Below, piece by piece: positions 39,652 through 48,258 of a DNA stretch of 64,000 nt. The position numbers and the translations under genes were made by a program. The DNA is from VXOI01 sp965261945 (GTDB taxonomy: Bacteria > Chloroflexota > Dehalococcoidia > Lucifugimonadales > UBA3495): NCBI GenBank assembly GCA_965261945.1, contig CBDHEF010000002.1, forward strand, positions 2,108,001 through 2,172,000, in the 5' to 3' direction. Below the pieces are notes generated by a model, which worked only from the letters and a program-made list of their open reading frames with translations, did no database searches and was not told the origin of the DNA. Position 1 is the first letter of the stretch. The number at the start of each line of letters is the position of its first letter.

Positions 39652-40491
39652 TCAATTCGCCGGAGCCTCTCCGTCCTCCTCCTGCCTCCGTTGCAGTTGC
39701 TCCTCAAGCCTGCGGAGCGACTGCTGGGTGGCGCGGAGTTCGCTGAGCAGGGAATCGGCGGTGGGGGCCTGCTCCAGCTTTCGCAGGCTCTCCTGCTTGG
39801 CCTCGTCCAGGTTGTTGATTACCACGGCGATGAAGAGGTTGATTACCACGAAGGTTCCCAGCACCACGAAGCTGACGAAGTAAATCCAGGTAAGCGGGTG
39901 CAGCTCCATCGCCTTGTACATGATGTCGGTCCAGTCTTCCAGGGTCACCACCCGGAAGAGGGACAGCAGGGAAATGCCCAAGTTGCGCCAGTGTTCCGGG
40001 TCGTGTTCGTGGAATAGCTGGTAGCCGATGATGGCGTAGATGTAGACCATCAGGCTCATCAGGGCCACGATGTGCAACATACTGGGGATGGAGCGCACCA
40101 GCGTCGCCACTATCAGCCGCAGTTCCGGCACTGCGGATACCAGACGCAACAATCGCAGCAACCGGCCCAAACGCGCAATGATGGCGAATCCGCCGGTGGC
40201 CGGAATCAGCGAGAAGACTATTATGGAAAAGTCAAAGATGTTCCAGCCGTCACGGAAGTAGCGATCGGCCCGCGGCGAAACGGCGAATATCTTGAGCGCC
40301 GCCTCCAGGATGAATACCCCCAACGTCACCAGTTGTCCCAGGTTAATCCATGCCGCATAGCCATCCATCACAAAGGCCAGGGTCTCCAGGCCCAGGAGGA
40401 CAGCGTTGAAGAGAATAAGGCCGATGATAAAGTATTCAAACCCGTTGGAGTGAGTGAGCCGGTGGGCCAAATCCCGCATTTTGGCAAGCAT
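39652..40491 (-). CDS. Voltage-gated cation channel of the bacterial Nav/Cav type
   Basis: 279 residues from ATG 40491; a longer frame upstream reads the helicase gene in another frame. Six helices: S1 FEYFIIGLILFNAVLLGLE, S2 LGQLVTLGVFILEAALKIFA, S3 DGWNIFDFSIIVFSLI, and S4 RLGRLLRLLRLV with arginines at residues 107, 110, 113 and 116. S5, a pore loop with filter TLEDWTD (183-189) and S6 FVVINLFIAVVINNLDEAK follow. A C-terminal coiled coil (about 250-272) is typical for tetrameric bacterial channels. NavAb has TLESWSM at the filter, while the engineered calcium channel CavAb has TLDDWSD; the extra acids here at positions 4 and 7 suggest calcium rather than sodium selectivity. It lies 40 bases after pcrA on the same strand. 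Confidence 0.9.
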   Translation of the reverse strand: MLAKMRDLAHRLTHSNGFEYFIIGLILFNAVLLGLETLAFVMDGYAAWINLGQLVTLGVFILEAALKIFAVSPRADRYFRDGWNIFDFSIIVFSLIPATGGFAIIARLGRLLRLLRLVSAVPELRLIVATLVRSIPSMLHIVALMSLMVYIYAIIGYQLFHEHDPEHWRNLGISLLSLFRVVTLEDWTDIMYKAMELHPLTWIYFVSFVVLGTFVVINLFIAVVINNLDEAKQESLRKLEQAPTADSLLSELRATQQSLRRLEEQLQRRQEEDGEAPAN

Positions 40492-40531
40492 ATAACTGAA
40501 ACCGATTCCTCCCACTCCGAGCGAATTTGAA

Positions 40532-42781
40532 CTATTCGGACAGCTTTTGCAGCGGCGCGAAACTGAGCAGCAGGCGCTTGACGCCCGCGTTGGCGAATTC
40601 CACGGTGACCTCAACGTCCGACGCCGTAACGTCGCAGGCGGTGACGATGCCATCGCCGAAGGCCGTATGCCGCACGGCGTCACCCACTCGCAGCGACGGG
40701 CCGGACGGCGGCGCTGCCGCGGCGGACGCCAGGGCGGCGGCGCGGATGGAGCGCCCTCGGCCGCCCTCCGGTTCGGCAAAGGCGCGGGGCGGGGCCGCGG
40801 ACAGGGCCGCGGGGGCCAACAGCTCCTCAGGTATCTCCCGCAGGAAGCGGGAGGCGAGGGCCGGGCCGCCGGTTCCGCCACGGAAGCCTCGACGGAAGGC
40901 CCGCAGCAGGTACAGGCGTTGCTGGGCACGGGTCATGCCCACGTAGCACAGGCGCCGCTCCTCCTCGGTCTGCTCCTCGCTGTCCATGGAGCGGCTGTGC
41001 GGCAGCAGTCCCTCTTCCAGGCCCACCATGAACACCACCGGGTACTCCAGCCCCTTGGCCTGGTGCAGCGTGATGAGGGTAATGGAGTCCTCGGCGTCTT
41101 CCAGTTCGTCCACCTGTGACACCAGCGCCGTGCGCTCCAGCAACGACCCCAGCCCGTCGGGCGGGGTCTCGGCGTTGAACTCCTGAGCGATGGCCCGATA
41201 CGCCATCACGTTCTCCCAGCGTTCCTCGGGCCGGTCATCACCTTCCTGGATGAATTTCTGGAGGCCAGACTCGGCCAGCAGCAGGTCTATGAGCTTCACC
41301 ACCTCCACCTCGCGGCTCAGGCCCACCAGCCGGTCAATGACGGCGGCGAATTTGGCGATGGAAGAAGCCGCACGGGTGGGAAGCGGCACAGGGCAGGGCT
41401 TCTTGGCCCCATTCTCATCCAAGCGATGGGCGGCGGCAATCTCCCGCATGGCATCGAACATCGCGACCCCATAGCCCGACGCCCAGTCGCCAAGCTGCTG
41501 CATGGACTTGGCGCCGATGCCTCGGGGTGGAACGCTGACCACCCGCGCCAGGTTCAGGTCGTCCTGCTGGTTGAAGAGCAGGCGCAGGTAGGCAGTGAGA
41601 TCCCGGATTTCCCGCCGGTGGTAGAAGCGGGCGCCGCCCACCAGCCGGTACTTGACACCCTGTTGCAGGCAGGCTTCTTCCAGCGCCCGGGACTGGGCGT
41701 TGACCCGGTACATCACCGCGCAGTCGCCCAGCTTGAAGCCTTCCTCGCGGGTGAGGCGCTTGATTTCGGCGATGACGCTGGCGGCCTCCTGGTCTTCGTC
41801 GTATGCCTCGCCCACCTGCACTGGCAGCCCGGCGGCGTTTTCGGTGAACAGCTCGTGGTCGAGACGCTGGCCGTTGGCCTCTATCAGCCCCTTGGCGGCG
41901 TTCAGGATGGTAGCGGTGGAGCGGTAGTTCTGCCCCAGCGAAATGACCCGCGCCCTGGGGTAGTCGGCCTTGAAGTTGAGGATGTTGCGCACGTCGGCGC
42001 TGCGCCACGAGTATATGGACTGGTCGGGGTCGCCGACTACGCAGAAATTCTGGTGCGCCTGCGCCAACTGCTGGGCCAGCTTGTACTGGGCGATGTTGGT
42101 ATCCTGGAACTCGTCCACCATCAGGTAGTTGTACCGCTCCTGGTAACGCTGCAACACCGCCGGAAACTCGCGGAAGAGCTGCACCGTGCGCAGCAGCAGG
42201 TCGTCGAAATCGACGGCGTTGTTGCGGGACAGGAGTTCCTCGTAGTGGCGATAGACGCGGGCGCAGACCTCCTCGAAGTAGTCGCCGCTGGCCTGCCGGG
42301 CCATGGCCTGCGAATCCTGCAACACGCTCTTTGCCTTCGATATTCTCGACAGCACGGCGCGGGGCGGGTGACGCTTGGGGTCATAGTCGGCCCGCTCCAG
42401 GCACTGCTTGATGGCCGACATCTGGTCGTCGTCGTCGAATATAGAGTAGTTGCCAGACAACCCCAGATGCTCTCCTTCGCGCCGCAACAGCCGGGCGCAG
42501 AAGGAATGGAAGGTTCCCACGGTGAGGGCGTCGGCGTGGGGGCCGGTCAGCCGACCCAGCCGCTCGCGCATCTCCCGCGCCGCCTTGTTGGTGAAGGTCA
42601 TGGCCAGGATGCTGAAAGGGCTGACGCCGTGGCCCTGCACCAGGTAAGCGATGCGGTGGGTGATGACGCGGGTTTTGCCGCTGCCCGGCCCGGCCACGAT
42701 GAGCAGCGGGCCGTCAACGGCCTCCACGGCTTCCTGCTGCGCCGGGTTCAGGCCCTGCAAGAGGTCGGCGGCTTGGGTCAT
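40532..42781 (-). CDS. pcrA: ATP-dependent DNA helicase PcrA/UvrD
   Basis: 749 residues from ATG 42781. Superfamily 1 helicase motifs appear in order: LNPAQQEAVEAVDGPLLIVAGPGSGKTRVITHRIA (Q motif and Walker A), FSILAMTFTNKAAREMRERL, MVDEFQDTN (Walker B), GDPDQSIYSWRSAD, LGQNYRS, and TLHQAKGLEYPVVFMVGLEEGLLPH with RRLCYVGMTRAQQRLYL. The C-terminal tail has a disordered Ala/Pro/Gly-rich linker and a Tudor-like domain (RVGDAVRHTAFGDGIVTACD), which in PcrA binds RNA polymerase. It unwinds DNA in repair and replication. A frame extending 41 codons upstream has no start signal and is not used. It is followed by the ion-channel gene. Confidence 0.95.
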   Translation of the reverse strand: MTQAADLLQGLNPAQQEAVEAVDGPLLIVAGPGSGKTRVITHRIAYLVQGHGVSPFSILAMTFTNKAAREMRERLGRLTGPHADALTVGTFHSFCARLLRREGEHLGLSGNYSIFDDDDQMSAIKQCLERADYDPKRHPPRAVLSRISKAKSVLQDSQAMARQASGDYFEEVCARVYRHYEELLSRNNAVDFDDLLLRTVQLFREFPAVLQRYQERYNYLMVDEFQDTNIAQYKLAQQLAQAHQNFCVVGDPDQSIYSWRSADVRNILNFKADYPRARVISLGQNYRSTATILNAAKGLIEANGQRLDHELFTENAAGLPVQVGEAYDEDQEAASVIAEIKRLTREEGFKLGDCAVMYRVNAQSRALEEACLQQGVKYRLVGGARFYHRREIRDLTAYLRLLFNQQDDLNLARVVSVPPRGIGAKSMQQLGDWASGYGVAMFDAMREIAAAHRLDENGAKKPCPVPLPTRAASSIAKFAAVIDRLVGLSREVEVVKLIDLLLAESGLQKFIQEGDDRPEERWENVMAYRAIAQEFNAETPPDGLGSLLERTALVSQVDELEDAEDSITLITLHQAKGLEYPVVFMVGLEEGLLPHSRSMDSEEQTEEERRLCYVGMTRAQQRLYLLRAFRRGFRGGTGGPALASRFLREIPEELLAPAALSAAPPRAFAEPEGGRGRSIRAAALASAAAAPPSGPSLRVGDAVRHTAFGDGIVTACDVTASDVEVTVEFANAGVKRLLLSFAPLQKLSE

Positions 42782-42943
42782 TGGTCTCGTTCTCCAGTAA
42801 AATTCCGGCAGCCCGGCCAGTCCGGCCAGTCCGGCAAATCCCCGGGGCGTCGCGCCAACCTCGTACAGCGGGGCCAAGTCGGCTGTTACAGCTCTTCGGC
42901 GCATTTCCCGGGGCTTTCCCGAATCCGGGAAAAGGGGCCACCA

Positions 42944-43915
42944 CTATGGCGCGAAGCCCAGCAGATTCTCGATGTTCCCGCCCAGGATGGCGTCCTTCTC
43001 CGCATCGGTGAGCATGGTCATGTTCCGCACCCAGGACACCGGCTCGTCGATGGCCATGTCGAAGGGCCAGTCGGTGCCGAACACCACCCGGTCAATGCCG
43101 ACCGCGTCAATCAGCATCCGCAGCGCATCCTCGCTGTGCGTCAGGCAGTCGTACCAGAACCTGCCCAGGTAGCGGCTGGGCGGCTGCTGGATGTTGACCC
43201 TGGCTTCGGGGCGCACCTGCCAGCCCCGGTCCATGCGGCCCGCCCCGAAGCAGGTATAGCCACCGCCGTGGGCCAGCGCCACTTTCAGCTCAGGGCAGGC
43301 ATCCATCACGCCGCCGAAGACAAAGGACGCGAAGGTGACGGCCCGGTCGGCCAGGTTGCCAATGGTGTTGGGAAGGTGGTAGCGGTCGCTGCGCGGACTG
43401 ACCACCGTGTCTCCGGCCTGATGGATGAAAATGACCGCGCCCAGGGCTTCGGCGGCTTTCCACAGCGGCATGAAAGCCGGGGCGTCATAGGTGACGCCGT
43501 TGACGTGGTCGCCGATCATCGCGCCCTTGAGCGCCAACTGTGTGACGCTGCGCTCGATTTCAGCTACGGCGGAGCTGACGTCCTGCATCGGCAGCGTGGC
43601 AAACCCGGCGAAACGGGCAGGGTAGTCCTGGGTCAACTGCGACACGTAGTCATTGCTCTCGCGGGCCATGGCGGCCACGACGGAGGCGTCCCGCTCATAG
43701 AAGTAGAAAAAGGAGTTGGTGGAGAGAACGTGAACGTCAACTCCCAACTCGTCCATCTCCCTGAGCCGCTGTTCCGGCGTCCACATGGTCCGGGGGGTGT
43801 ATTCGTGGATGGGCAGCATCTCGGCGGCGGATATGCCGTGCCAGTCCCGGCCTTCCGACATGGCCTTGACCATGCCTTCCGGGCTTATGTGGGCGTGAAT
43901 GTCTACGGTCCGCAT
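42944..43915 (-). CDS. Amidohydrolase family protein (ACMSD-like)
   Basis: 323 residues from ATG 43915. Amidohydrolase-2 features: TVDIHAHISPEG (HxH metal pair), GVDVHVLSTNSF, GFATLPMQDVSSAVAEIER, GAVIFIHQAGD, LKVALAHGGGYTCFGAGRMDRGW and VFGTDWPFDM (the aspartate that completes the metal site). This arrangement is that of the ACMSD/gamma-resorcylate decarboxylase group, which decarboxylates or hydrolyses aromatic acids. Length is normal. It is likely cytosolic and possibly part of aromatic degradation together with the aldehyde dehydrogenase next to it, though a repeat-filled gap of 250 bases separates the two. Confidence 0.88.
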   Translation of the reverse strand: MRTVDIHAHISPEGMVKAMSEGRDWHGISAAEMLPIHEYTPRTMWTPEQRLREMDELGVDVHVLSTNSFFYFYERDASVVAAMARESNDYVSQLTQDYPARFAGFATLPMQDVSSAVAEIERSVTQLALKGAMIGDHVNGVTYDAPAFMPLWKAAEALGAVIFIHQAGDTVVSPRSDRYHLPNTIGNLADRAVTFASFVFGGVMDACPELKVALAHGGGYTCFGAGRMDRGWQVRPEARVNIQQPPSRYLGRFWYDCLTHSEDALRMLIDAVGIDRVVFGTDWPFDMAIDEPVSWVRNMTMLTDAEKDAILGGNIENLLGFAP

Positions 43916-44033
43916 CTTGGGGGAATCTCCGGCCCCGTTGTGCCAATGGGACGGCTCTTGAGCCCTTTTTAACTTTTAACCTACGGGATTATAGCCGAAT
44001 TTCGTACCCTCCGCGCCCGCCAGCGCCCTTTGA

Positions 44034-44153
44034 TTCTCCCTTTCCCTTGGCGAGAGAGGGCCGGGGGTGAGAGTGAAATTCCGTAATGGGGCAATGTTCG
44101 CTCGCCAACGGGGACGCCCCCACTCTGGCCCTCTCCCTGAGGGAGAGAGGGGG
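44034..44153 (-). repeat. Compound inverted repeat with conserved spacer, copy 2
   Basis: Two palindromic units in inverted orientation (44034-44075 and 44118-44153) around a spacer. Read on the minus strand the spacer is GGGGGCGTCCCCGTTGGCGA, ...ATTGCCCCATTACGGAATTTCAC. It is the same compound as at 15383 and 48096, in reverse orientation. Confidence 0.8.
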
Positions 44154-44167
44154 CTTGTCACGCTTCC

Positions 44168-45649
44168 TCAGATGAACCGCGCCTGTTGCCTCGCGGCTTC
44201 ACCGTGGTCTATGTAGACGGTAATGGTCTCGGTGAAGAAATCGAAGGCTTCGGTGCCTTGCTCCCTCTGTCCCACGCCCGAGGACTTGAGGCCGCCGAAG
44301 GGCAGGTGGACCTCGCCGCCCAGGGTTGGCGCGTTGACGTGAACCATGCCTGTCTCGACGGTGTTGATGTACTCGAAGGCGCGATTCAGGTCGCGGGTGT
44401 AGACCGAGGACGACAGGCCGAATTCGACGCTGTTGGAAATTTGGATGGCCTCTTCCAGGTCCTTAGCCCTGAACACGGTCAGCACCGGCCCGAAGATTTC
44501 TTCCTTGGCGATACGCATATCCGGCGAAACGTCGGTGAACACCGTCGGCTCCACGTAGTAGCCCTCGCCGTATTCGCCATCAGTCAGGCCGCGACCGCCG
44601 TAAGCCAGGTTGGCGCCCTCTTCGGCGCCAATGCCGATATACTCCAGCACCTTGTCGTACTGGCTCTGGCCGCACAGGGGCGAAATATCCACTTCCGGGT
44701 CGATGCCGTCGCCCACGCGCAGGCTGGCGGTGCGCTCCAGCAGTTCCGAGACGAATTCGTCGTAGACCGAGTCTTCCACGATTACCCGGCTGGTGGCGGT
44801 GCAGCGCTGGCCGGTGGAGCCGAAGGCGCCCTGCACAATGCCGCCCAGGGCCTTGTCCATGTCGGCGTCGGCCAGCAGGATGACGGCGTTCTTGCCGCCC
44901 ATCTCCGCCTGCACCTTCTTGAGCCGCCTGGCGCCGTTGGCGTAGAGGTCGGTGCCGATTTCGGTGGAGCCGGTGAACGATATGCCGTTGACCCGGGTGT
45001 CCTCCACCAGGGCGCTGCCCACCTGGGCGCCGGGGCCGGTAATCAGGTTCAGCACGCCCGGAGGCAGTCCCGCCTCCTCGAACACCTCGGCCAGCTTCAC
45101 CGCGCACAGCGGCGTGGACGACGCCGGCTTGAAGACCAGGGCATTGCCGCAGATCAGGGCCGGGGCCATCTTCCACACCGGGATCGCCACCGGGAAATTC
45201 CAGGGGGTGATGATGCCGACAACGCCCAGCGGGCGCTTGACGGTATAGGCCACGGTGTTGGGCAACTCGGAAGGCGTGGTGTAGCCGAACATCCGCCGTC
45301 CCTCGCCGGCGGCGTACTCGATTATGTTCATGGCCCGCCGGACTTCACCCCTGGCGTCGGCGATGGGCTTGCCTTCCTCGGTGGTGATGGCCGTGGCGAT
45401 TTCCTCGGCGCGGCGGCCCAAGATCTCCAGGGCGCGAAACAGCACCGCCGCCCGGCCGGGCGCGGGGGTGTTGGCCCAGCCGGGCAGGGCCTCGCGGGCC
45501 GCCGACACCGCCGCGCCTGCGTCTTCGTTGTTGGATGTCTGGAATTCGCCCACGACCTCGGTCTTGTGGGCCGGGTTGTAGACGGGATAGGTGCGGCCCG
45601 ATACCGATTCCACCCACTGGCCGCCGATATAGTTCTTATGCGCGGTCAT
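44168..45649 (-). CDS. NAD(P)-dependent aldehyde dehydrogenase
   Basis: 493 residues from ATG 45649. ALDH superfamily signatures: YNPAHKTEVVGEFQTSNNEDAGAAV, GVVGIITPWNFPVAIPVWKMAPALICGNALVFKPAS, GISFTGSTEIG (cofactor), VQAEMGGKNAVIL (catalytic glutamate), FGSTGQRCTATSRV (catalytic cysteine) and EIFGPVLTVFRA. FTETITVYIDHGE ends the protein. Similarity is greatest to the alpha-ketoglutarate-semialdehyde and related sugar-acid aldehyde dehydrogenases, but the substrate is uncertain. It probably acts in the cytosol as a tetramer. A REP-type palindrome (CCCGCCCTTCGACAAGCTCAG, near 45670) stands upstream. Confidence 0.9.
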   Translation of the reverse strand: MTAHKNYIGGQWVESVSGRTYPVYNPAHKTEVVGEFQTSNNEDAGAAVSAAREALPGWANTPAPGRAAVLFRALEILGRRAEEIATAITTEEGKPIADARGEVRRAMNIIEYAAGEGRRMFGYTTPSELPNTVAYTVKRPLGVVGIITPWNFPVAIPVWKMAPALICGNALVFKPASSTPLCAVKLAEVFEEAGLPPGVLNLITGPGAQVGSALVEDTRVNGISFTGSTEIGTDLYANGARRLKKVQAEMGGKNAVILLADADMDKALGGIVQGAFGSTGQRCTATSRVIVEDSVYDEFVSELLERTASLRVGDGIDPEVDISPLCGQSQYDKVLEYIGIGAEEGANLAYGGRGLTDGEYGEGYYVEPTVFTDVSPDMRIAKEEIFGPVLTVFRAKDLEEAIQISNSVEFGLSSSVYTRDLNRAFEYINTVETGMVHVNAPTLGGEVHLPFGGLKSSGVGQREQGTEAFDFFTETITVYIDHGEAARQQARFI

Positions 45650-45755
45650 TCAAGCTCTCCATAATTGCGCCCGCCCTTCGACAAGCTCAGGGCGGACGGG
45701 GAATTCTCAGCCCTCTGAAGGGGGCAGTTGGGGTAATGGCGTTTTCGGCAGAGGG

Positions 45756-46454
45756 TTAGCGGGCAACACCCCTGACGCTGCTCCAGAACTCGTTGGCTAT
45801 CTGTGAGGGTGACGCCGGTTCCTGCTTCACTACTACGGTATCGCAAATCAAGTCGTGCAACCCACGTTTGTCCTCTCGCAGCCCAATCATTATGTAGCCG
45901 GCAAAAAGAAGCAAGAACGATAGCATTGAGGCAAAGTAGCGAGCAACGCAACGTCCCGGCCCTATCCGGGAGCCGTCGGGCCGCTCGATACGCAACCCCA
46001 TCAACCGTTTGCCGGGCGTAGCTCCCCAAAGAACCCAGAACCCGATGGTGTAGGCAGCGTATAGTATGAAATCGCCGCCGAAAGGAACTATTAGGAAAAG
46101 CAATAAGCCCGGGATGAGCAAAATTGCGTAGTCTATCAGTTCACCAACGAAACGTATCCAAAACCCACCTCGCTCGACATTCTCCGTAGCTCCTGGACGA
46201 ACTGATTCTCCGAAGTGGAAAGGCGTTTCTCCGCGGTAGGCTTCCTCTATCCAGTAGGCTTCGGCGGGGCGGAACGGAGTTTCGGGCTGCGGCTGCGATT
46301 GCGCCAGCAAGTACGCGCCGCAGGCGTAGCAGTAGGCGCTTCCCTGCGGGTTGCCTGATTGGCACAACGGGCAACTATGAAGCCTCGGAGTCCCGCATTG
46401 GGTGCAGTACAACGCGCCTTCAAGCGTTTCTTTGTCGCAGTTGGGGCAAAGCAT
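45756..46454 (-). CDS. RDD family membrane protein with N-terminal zinc ribbons
   Basis: 232 residues from ATG 46454 (GGAAG upstream). Two zinc ribbons stand at the N-terminus: CPNCDKETLEGALYCTQCG and CPLCQSGNPQGSAYCYACG. An acidic linker follows (about 50-100), then the RDD domain with GGFWIRFVGELIDYAILLIPGLLLFLI, GATPGKRLMGLRIERPDG and LREDKRGLHDLICDTVVV. The R-D-D residues are partly altered (R in FWIRF, D of LIDY, and KRGLHDLI). RDD proteins are small membrane proteins of poorly known role, in some cases ion antiport. No partner gene is recognised. Confidence 0.85.
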   Translation of the reverse strand: MLCPNCDKETLEGALYCTQCGTPRLHSCPLCQSGNPQGSAYCYACGAYLLAQSQPQPETPFRPAEAYWIEEAYRGETPFHFGESVRPGATENVERGGFWIRFVGELIDYAILLIPGLLLFLIVPFGGDFILYAAYTIGFWVLWGATPGKRLMGLRIERPDGSRIGPGRCVARYFASMLSFLLLFAGYIMIGLREDKRGLHDLICDTVVVKQEPASPSQIANEFWSSVRGVAR

Positions 46455-46587
46455 TCGCGTCTTCCGGACTCTGGATGCGCAACCGACTTTCAGTATATCC
46501 GATTTCACGCCGCACAGATTGCAGAGCTTCCGGGTTGCGGAGAATCAACTTCATTCTTTTTGCCTCTCTCCGGAGAAGCGGTTTAGG

Positions 46588-47031
46588 TTACCCGCTGTAT
46601 TCCAGCCCCACGCCGATAATCTCTATCTGCATGGAGCGGGCGTCGGGGGCCGCGCTGTCGAATCTGACGCCGAGGACGATGTTGATACCCCGGTTGATCT
46701 CCGGGCTCCCGGGGACGTCCACGCGATGCTCCGGGTGTTCGCCGCGCAGGTCCAGGTCCATGTGCTCGGCGATGCGCTGGTCGCCATCGTATACGATGAC
46801 TTCGTAGACCTCGGCGTTGTCGCGGGTGCGGAAGCTGACCAGCGCCCCGTCTATTCGCATTCTTGTCCCGTCAATAACCGCAGGCGTGGGCAACGGAAAG
46901 TGCAGCCAGGTGTTCTGGCCCCGCGCGCCCTCAATTCGGACGAACGGCCCGGTGGCCCGCACCGACGTGATGCGGTTGGGATATTCCACTTGCATATTTG
47001 CGCCGTGCATCCACAACGTGCGCTGCGGCAT
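46588..47031 (-). CDS. Conserved hypothetical protein, resembles DUF6623
   Basis: 147 residues from ATG 47031. The sequence MHGANMQVEYPNRITSVRATGPFVRIEG, NTWLHFPLPTPAVIDGTRMRIDGALVSFRT, EVYEVIVYDGDQRIAEH and RGINIVLGVRFDS suggests an all-beta carbohydrate-binding-like or hemolysin-like sandwich. It resembles the DUF6623 group by memory only. No signal peptide or membrane segment is visible. It stands alone between the RDD gene and a repeat-rich gap (47032-47292) that contains a degenerate palindromic unit and the short tandem repeat TGCAACACGGC near 47250. Confidence 0.6.
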   Translation of the reverse strand: MPQRTLWMHGANMQVEYPNRITSVRATGPFVRIEGARGQNTWLHFPLPTPAVIDGTRMRIDGALVSFRTRDNAEVYEVIVYDGDQRIAEHMDLDLRGEHPEHRVDVPGSPEINRGINIVLGVRFDSAAPDARSMQIEIIGVGLEYSG

Positions 47032-47292
47032 AAGCTGGCCCCCTTAATTTCTGTTGACTTTCCTGCAAATCATACACCCGGCCCCATTTCCAGTACAGAC
47101 AACTTTACGGTCTTACGGACAAGGGAAGGCCCCCCTCTATTCCGAACAGCCCCCTCTCTTTCCGTGGGGCAAGGTGAGGGCGTTCCCATGCGAATCCAGC
47201 AATTTCGTGTGCCCGGGCCGCACACTGGTAGAATGGGGGCGCTCGATTCTGCAACACGGCTGCAACACGGCTGCAATACGAGGAGGGACGAC

Positions 47293-48048
47293 ATGGGCAG
47301 GCTGGACGGAAAGGTGGCGCTGATTTCAGGAGGCGCGCGAGGCCAGGGGGCGCTGGAGGCGGAACTCTTCGCCGCAGAGGGAGCCAGCGTCGTGTTCGGC
47401 GATGTGCTGGACGACGAAGGCCGTCAGGTGGAGCGACGCATCACCGAGGCAGGCGGCGCGGCGGTGTACTTACACCTCGACGTCACCAGCGACGACGACT
47501 GGGCGCAGGCGGTGGAGCTGGCCGAGTCGCGCTACGGCAGGCTGGATGTGCTGGTCAACAACGCCGGCATCGCCCGCGGCGGGGGCATTGAGGAGACCAG
47601 CGAGGAGCTATGGGACCAGGTGCTGGCGGTGAACACCAAGGGCGTATTCCTCGGCACCCGCAAGGCGCTGCCCGCCATGCGACGCGCCGGGGGCGGCTCC
47701 ATCATCAACGTCTCGTCCATCGCCGGCATCCTGGGGCGGCGGCTGGCCGGGAGCGCCTACAGCGCGTCCAAGGGAGCCGTGCGGACCTTCACCAAGTCCA
47801 CCGCCATCCAGCACGCCTACGAGGGCATCCGCTGCAACTCCATCCACCCCGGCCCGGTGGACACGCCGATGCTGGCCGGGGTTACCGACAACCCGGAGAT
47901 ACTGAACATCCGAACCAACGAGGTGCCGCTGGGACGCCTGGGCACGTCGCAGGACGTGGCCTACGGCGCCCTCTACCTGGCCTCCGACGAATCGGCGTGG
48001 ATAACGGGAATCGAGCTGATCATTGACGGCGGCATCACGGCGCAGTAG
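47293..48048 (+). CDS. Short-chain dehydrogenase/reductase (classical SDR)
   Basis: 251 residues from ATG 47293 with GGAGGGA upstream. Motifs: SGGARGQG (cofactor loop), LDVTSDDDWAQ, VLVNNAGIARGGG, INVSSIAGILG (catalytic serine), SAYSASKGAVRTF (catalytic Tyr and Lys), SIHPGPVDTPM and the C-terminal ITGIELIIDGGITAQ. It is the closest paralogue in the window to the SDR at 6366-7115, with the same overall length and the same C-terminus. Probably an NAD(P)-dependent alcohol dehydrogenase of unknown substrate, cytosolic. It ends ten bases before another repeat fragment. Confidence 0.9.
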   Translation: MGRLDGKVALISGGARGQGALEAELFAAEGASVVFGDVLDDEGRQVERRITEAGGAAVYLHLDVTSDDDWAQAVELAESRYGRLDVLVNNAGIARGGGIEETSEELWDQVLAVNTKGVFLGTRKALPAMRRAGGGSIINVSSIAGILGRRLAGSAYSASKGAVRTFTKSTAIQHAYEGIRCNSIHPGPVDTPMLAGVTDNPEILNIRTNEVPLGRLGTSQDVAYGALYLASDESAWITGIELIIDGGITAQ

Positions 48049-48095
48049 CGAAATTCGCTGGCCATCCGGCCATAGGGGGCGTCCCCGTTGGTATA

Positions 48096-48215
48096 GTTCC
48101 CTCTCCCTCCGGGGGAGGGTTAGGGCCGGGGCGTCCCCGTCGGTGAGGGAACCTTGAGCCATCCCTGAATTCCGCCCTCACCCCGGCCCTCTCCCTGATG
48201 GGAGAGGGGGAATTG
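48096..48215 (+). repeat. Compound inverted repeat with conserved spacer, copy 3
   Basis: The forward unit TTCCCTCTCCCTCCGGGGG, AGGGTTAGGGCCGGGGCGTCCC is followed by the spacer CGTCGGTGAGGGAACCTTGA, GCCATCCCTGAATTCC. The inverted unit GCCCTCACCCCGGCCCTCTC, ...GGGAGAGGGGGAATT closes it. A partial spacer copy (GGGGGCGTCCCCGTTGG) stands just upstream at 48076. Confidence 0.85.
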
Positions 48216-48258
48216 CAAGACCTTGGAATCCAATCCGAAGGGCGGGGAAACCTCTTGC

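Noticed and set aside
41426..43972. Plus-strand frame of 848 codons opposite pcrA and the amidohydrolase
   Set aside because: Spans two real minus-strand genes and has no motifs.
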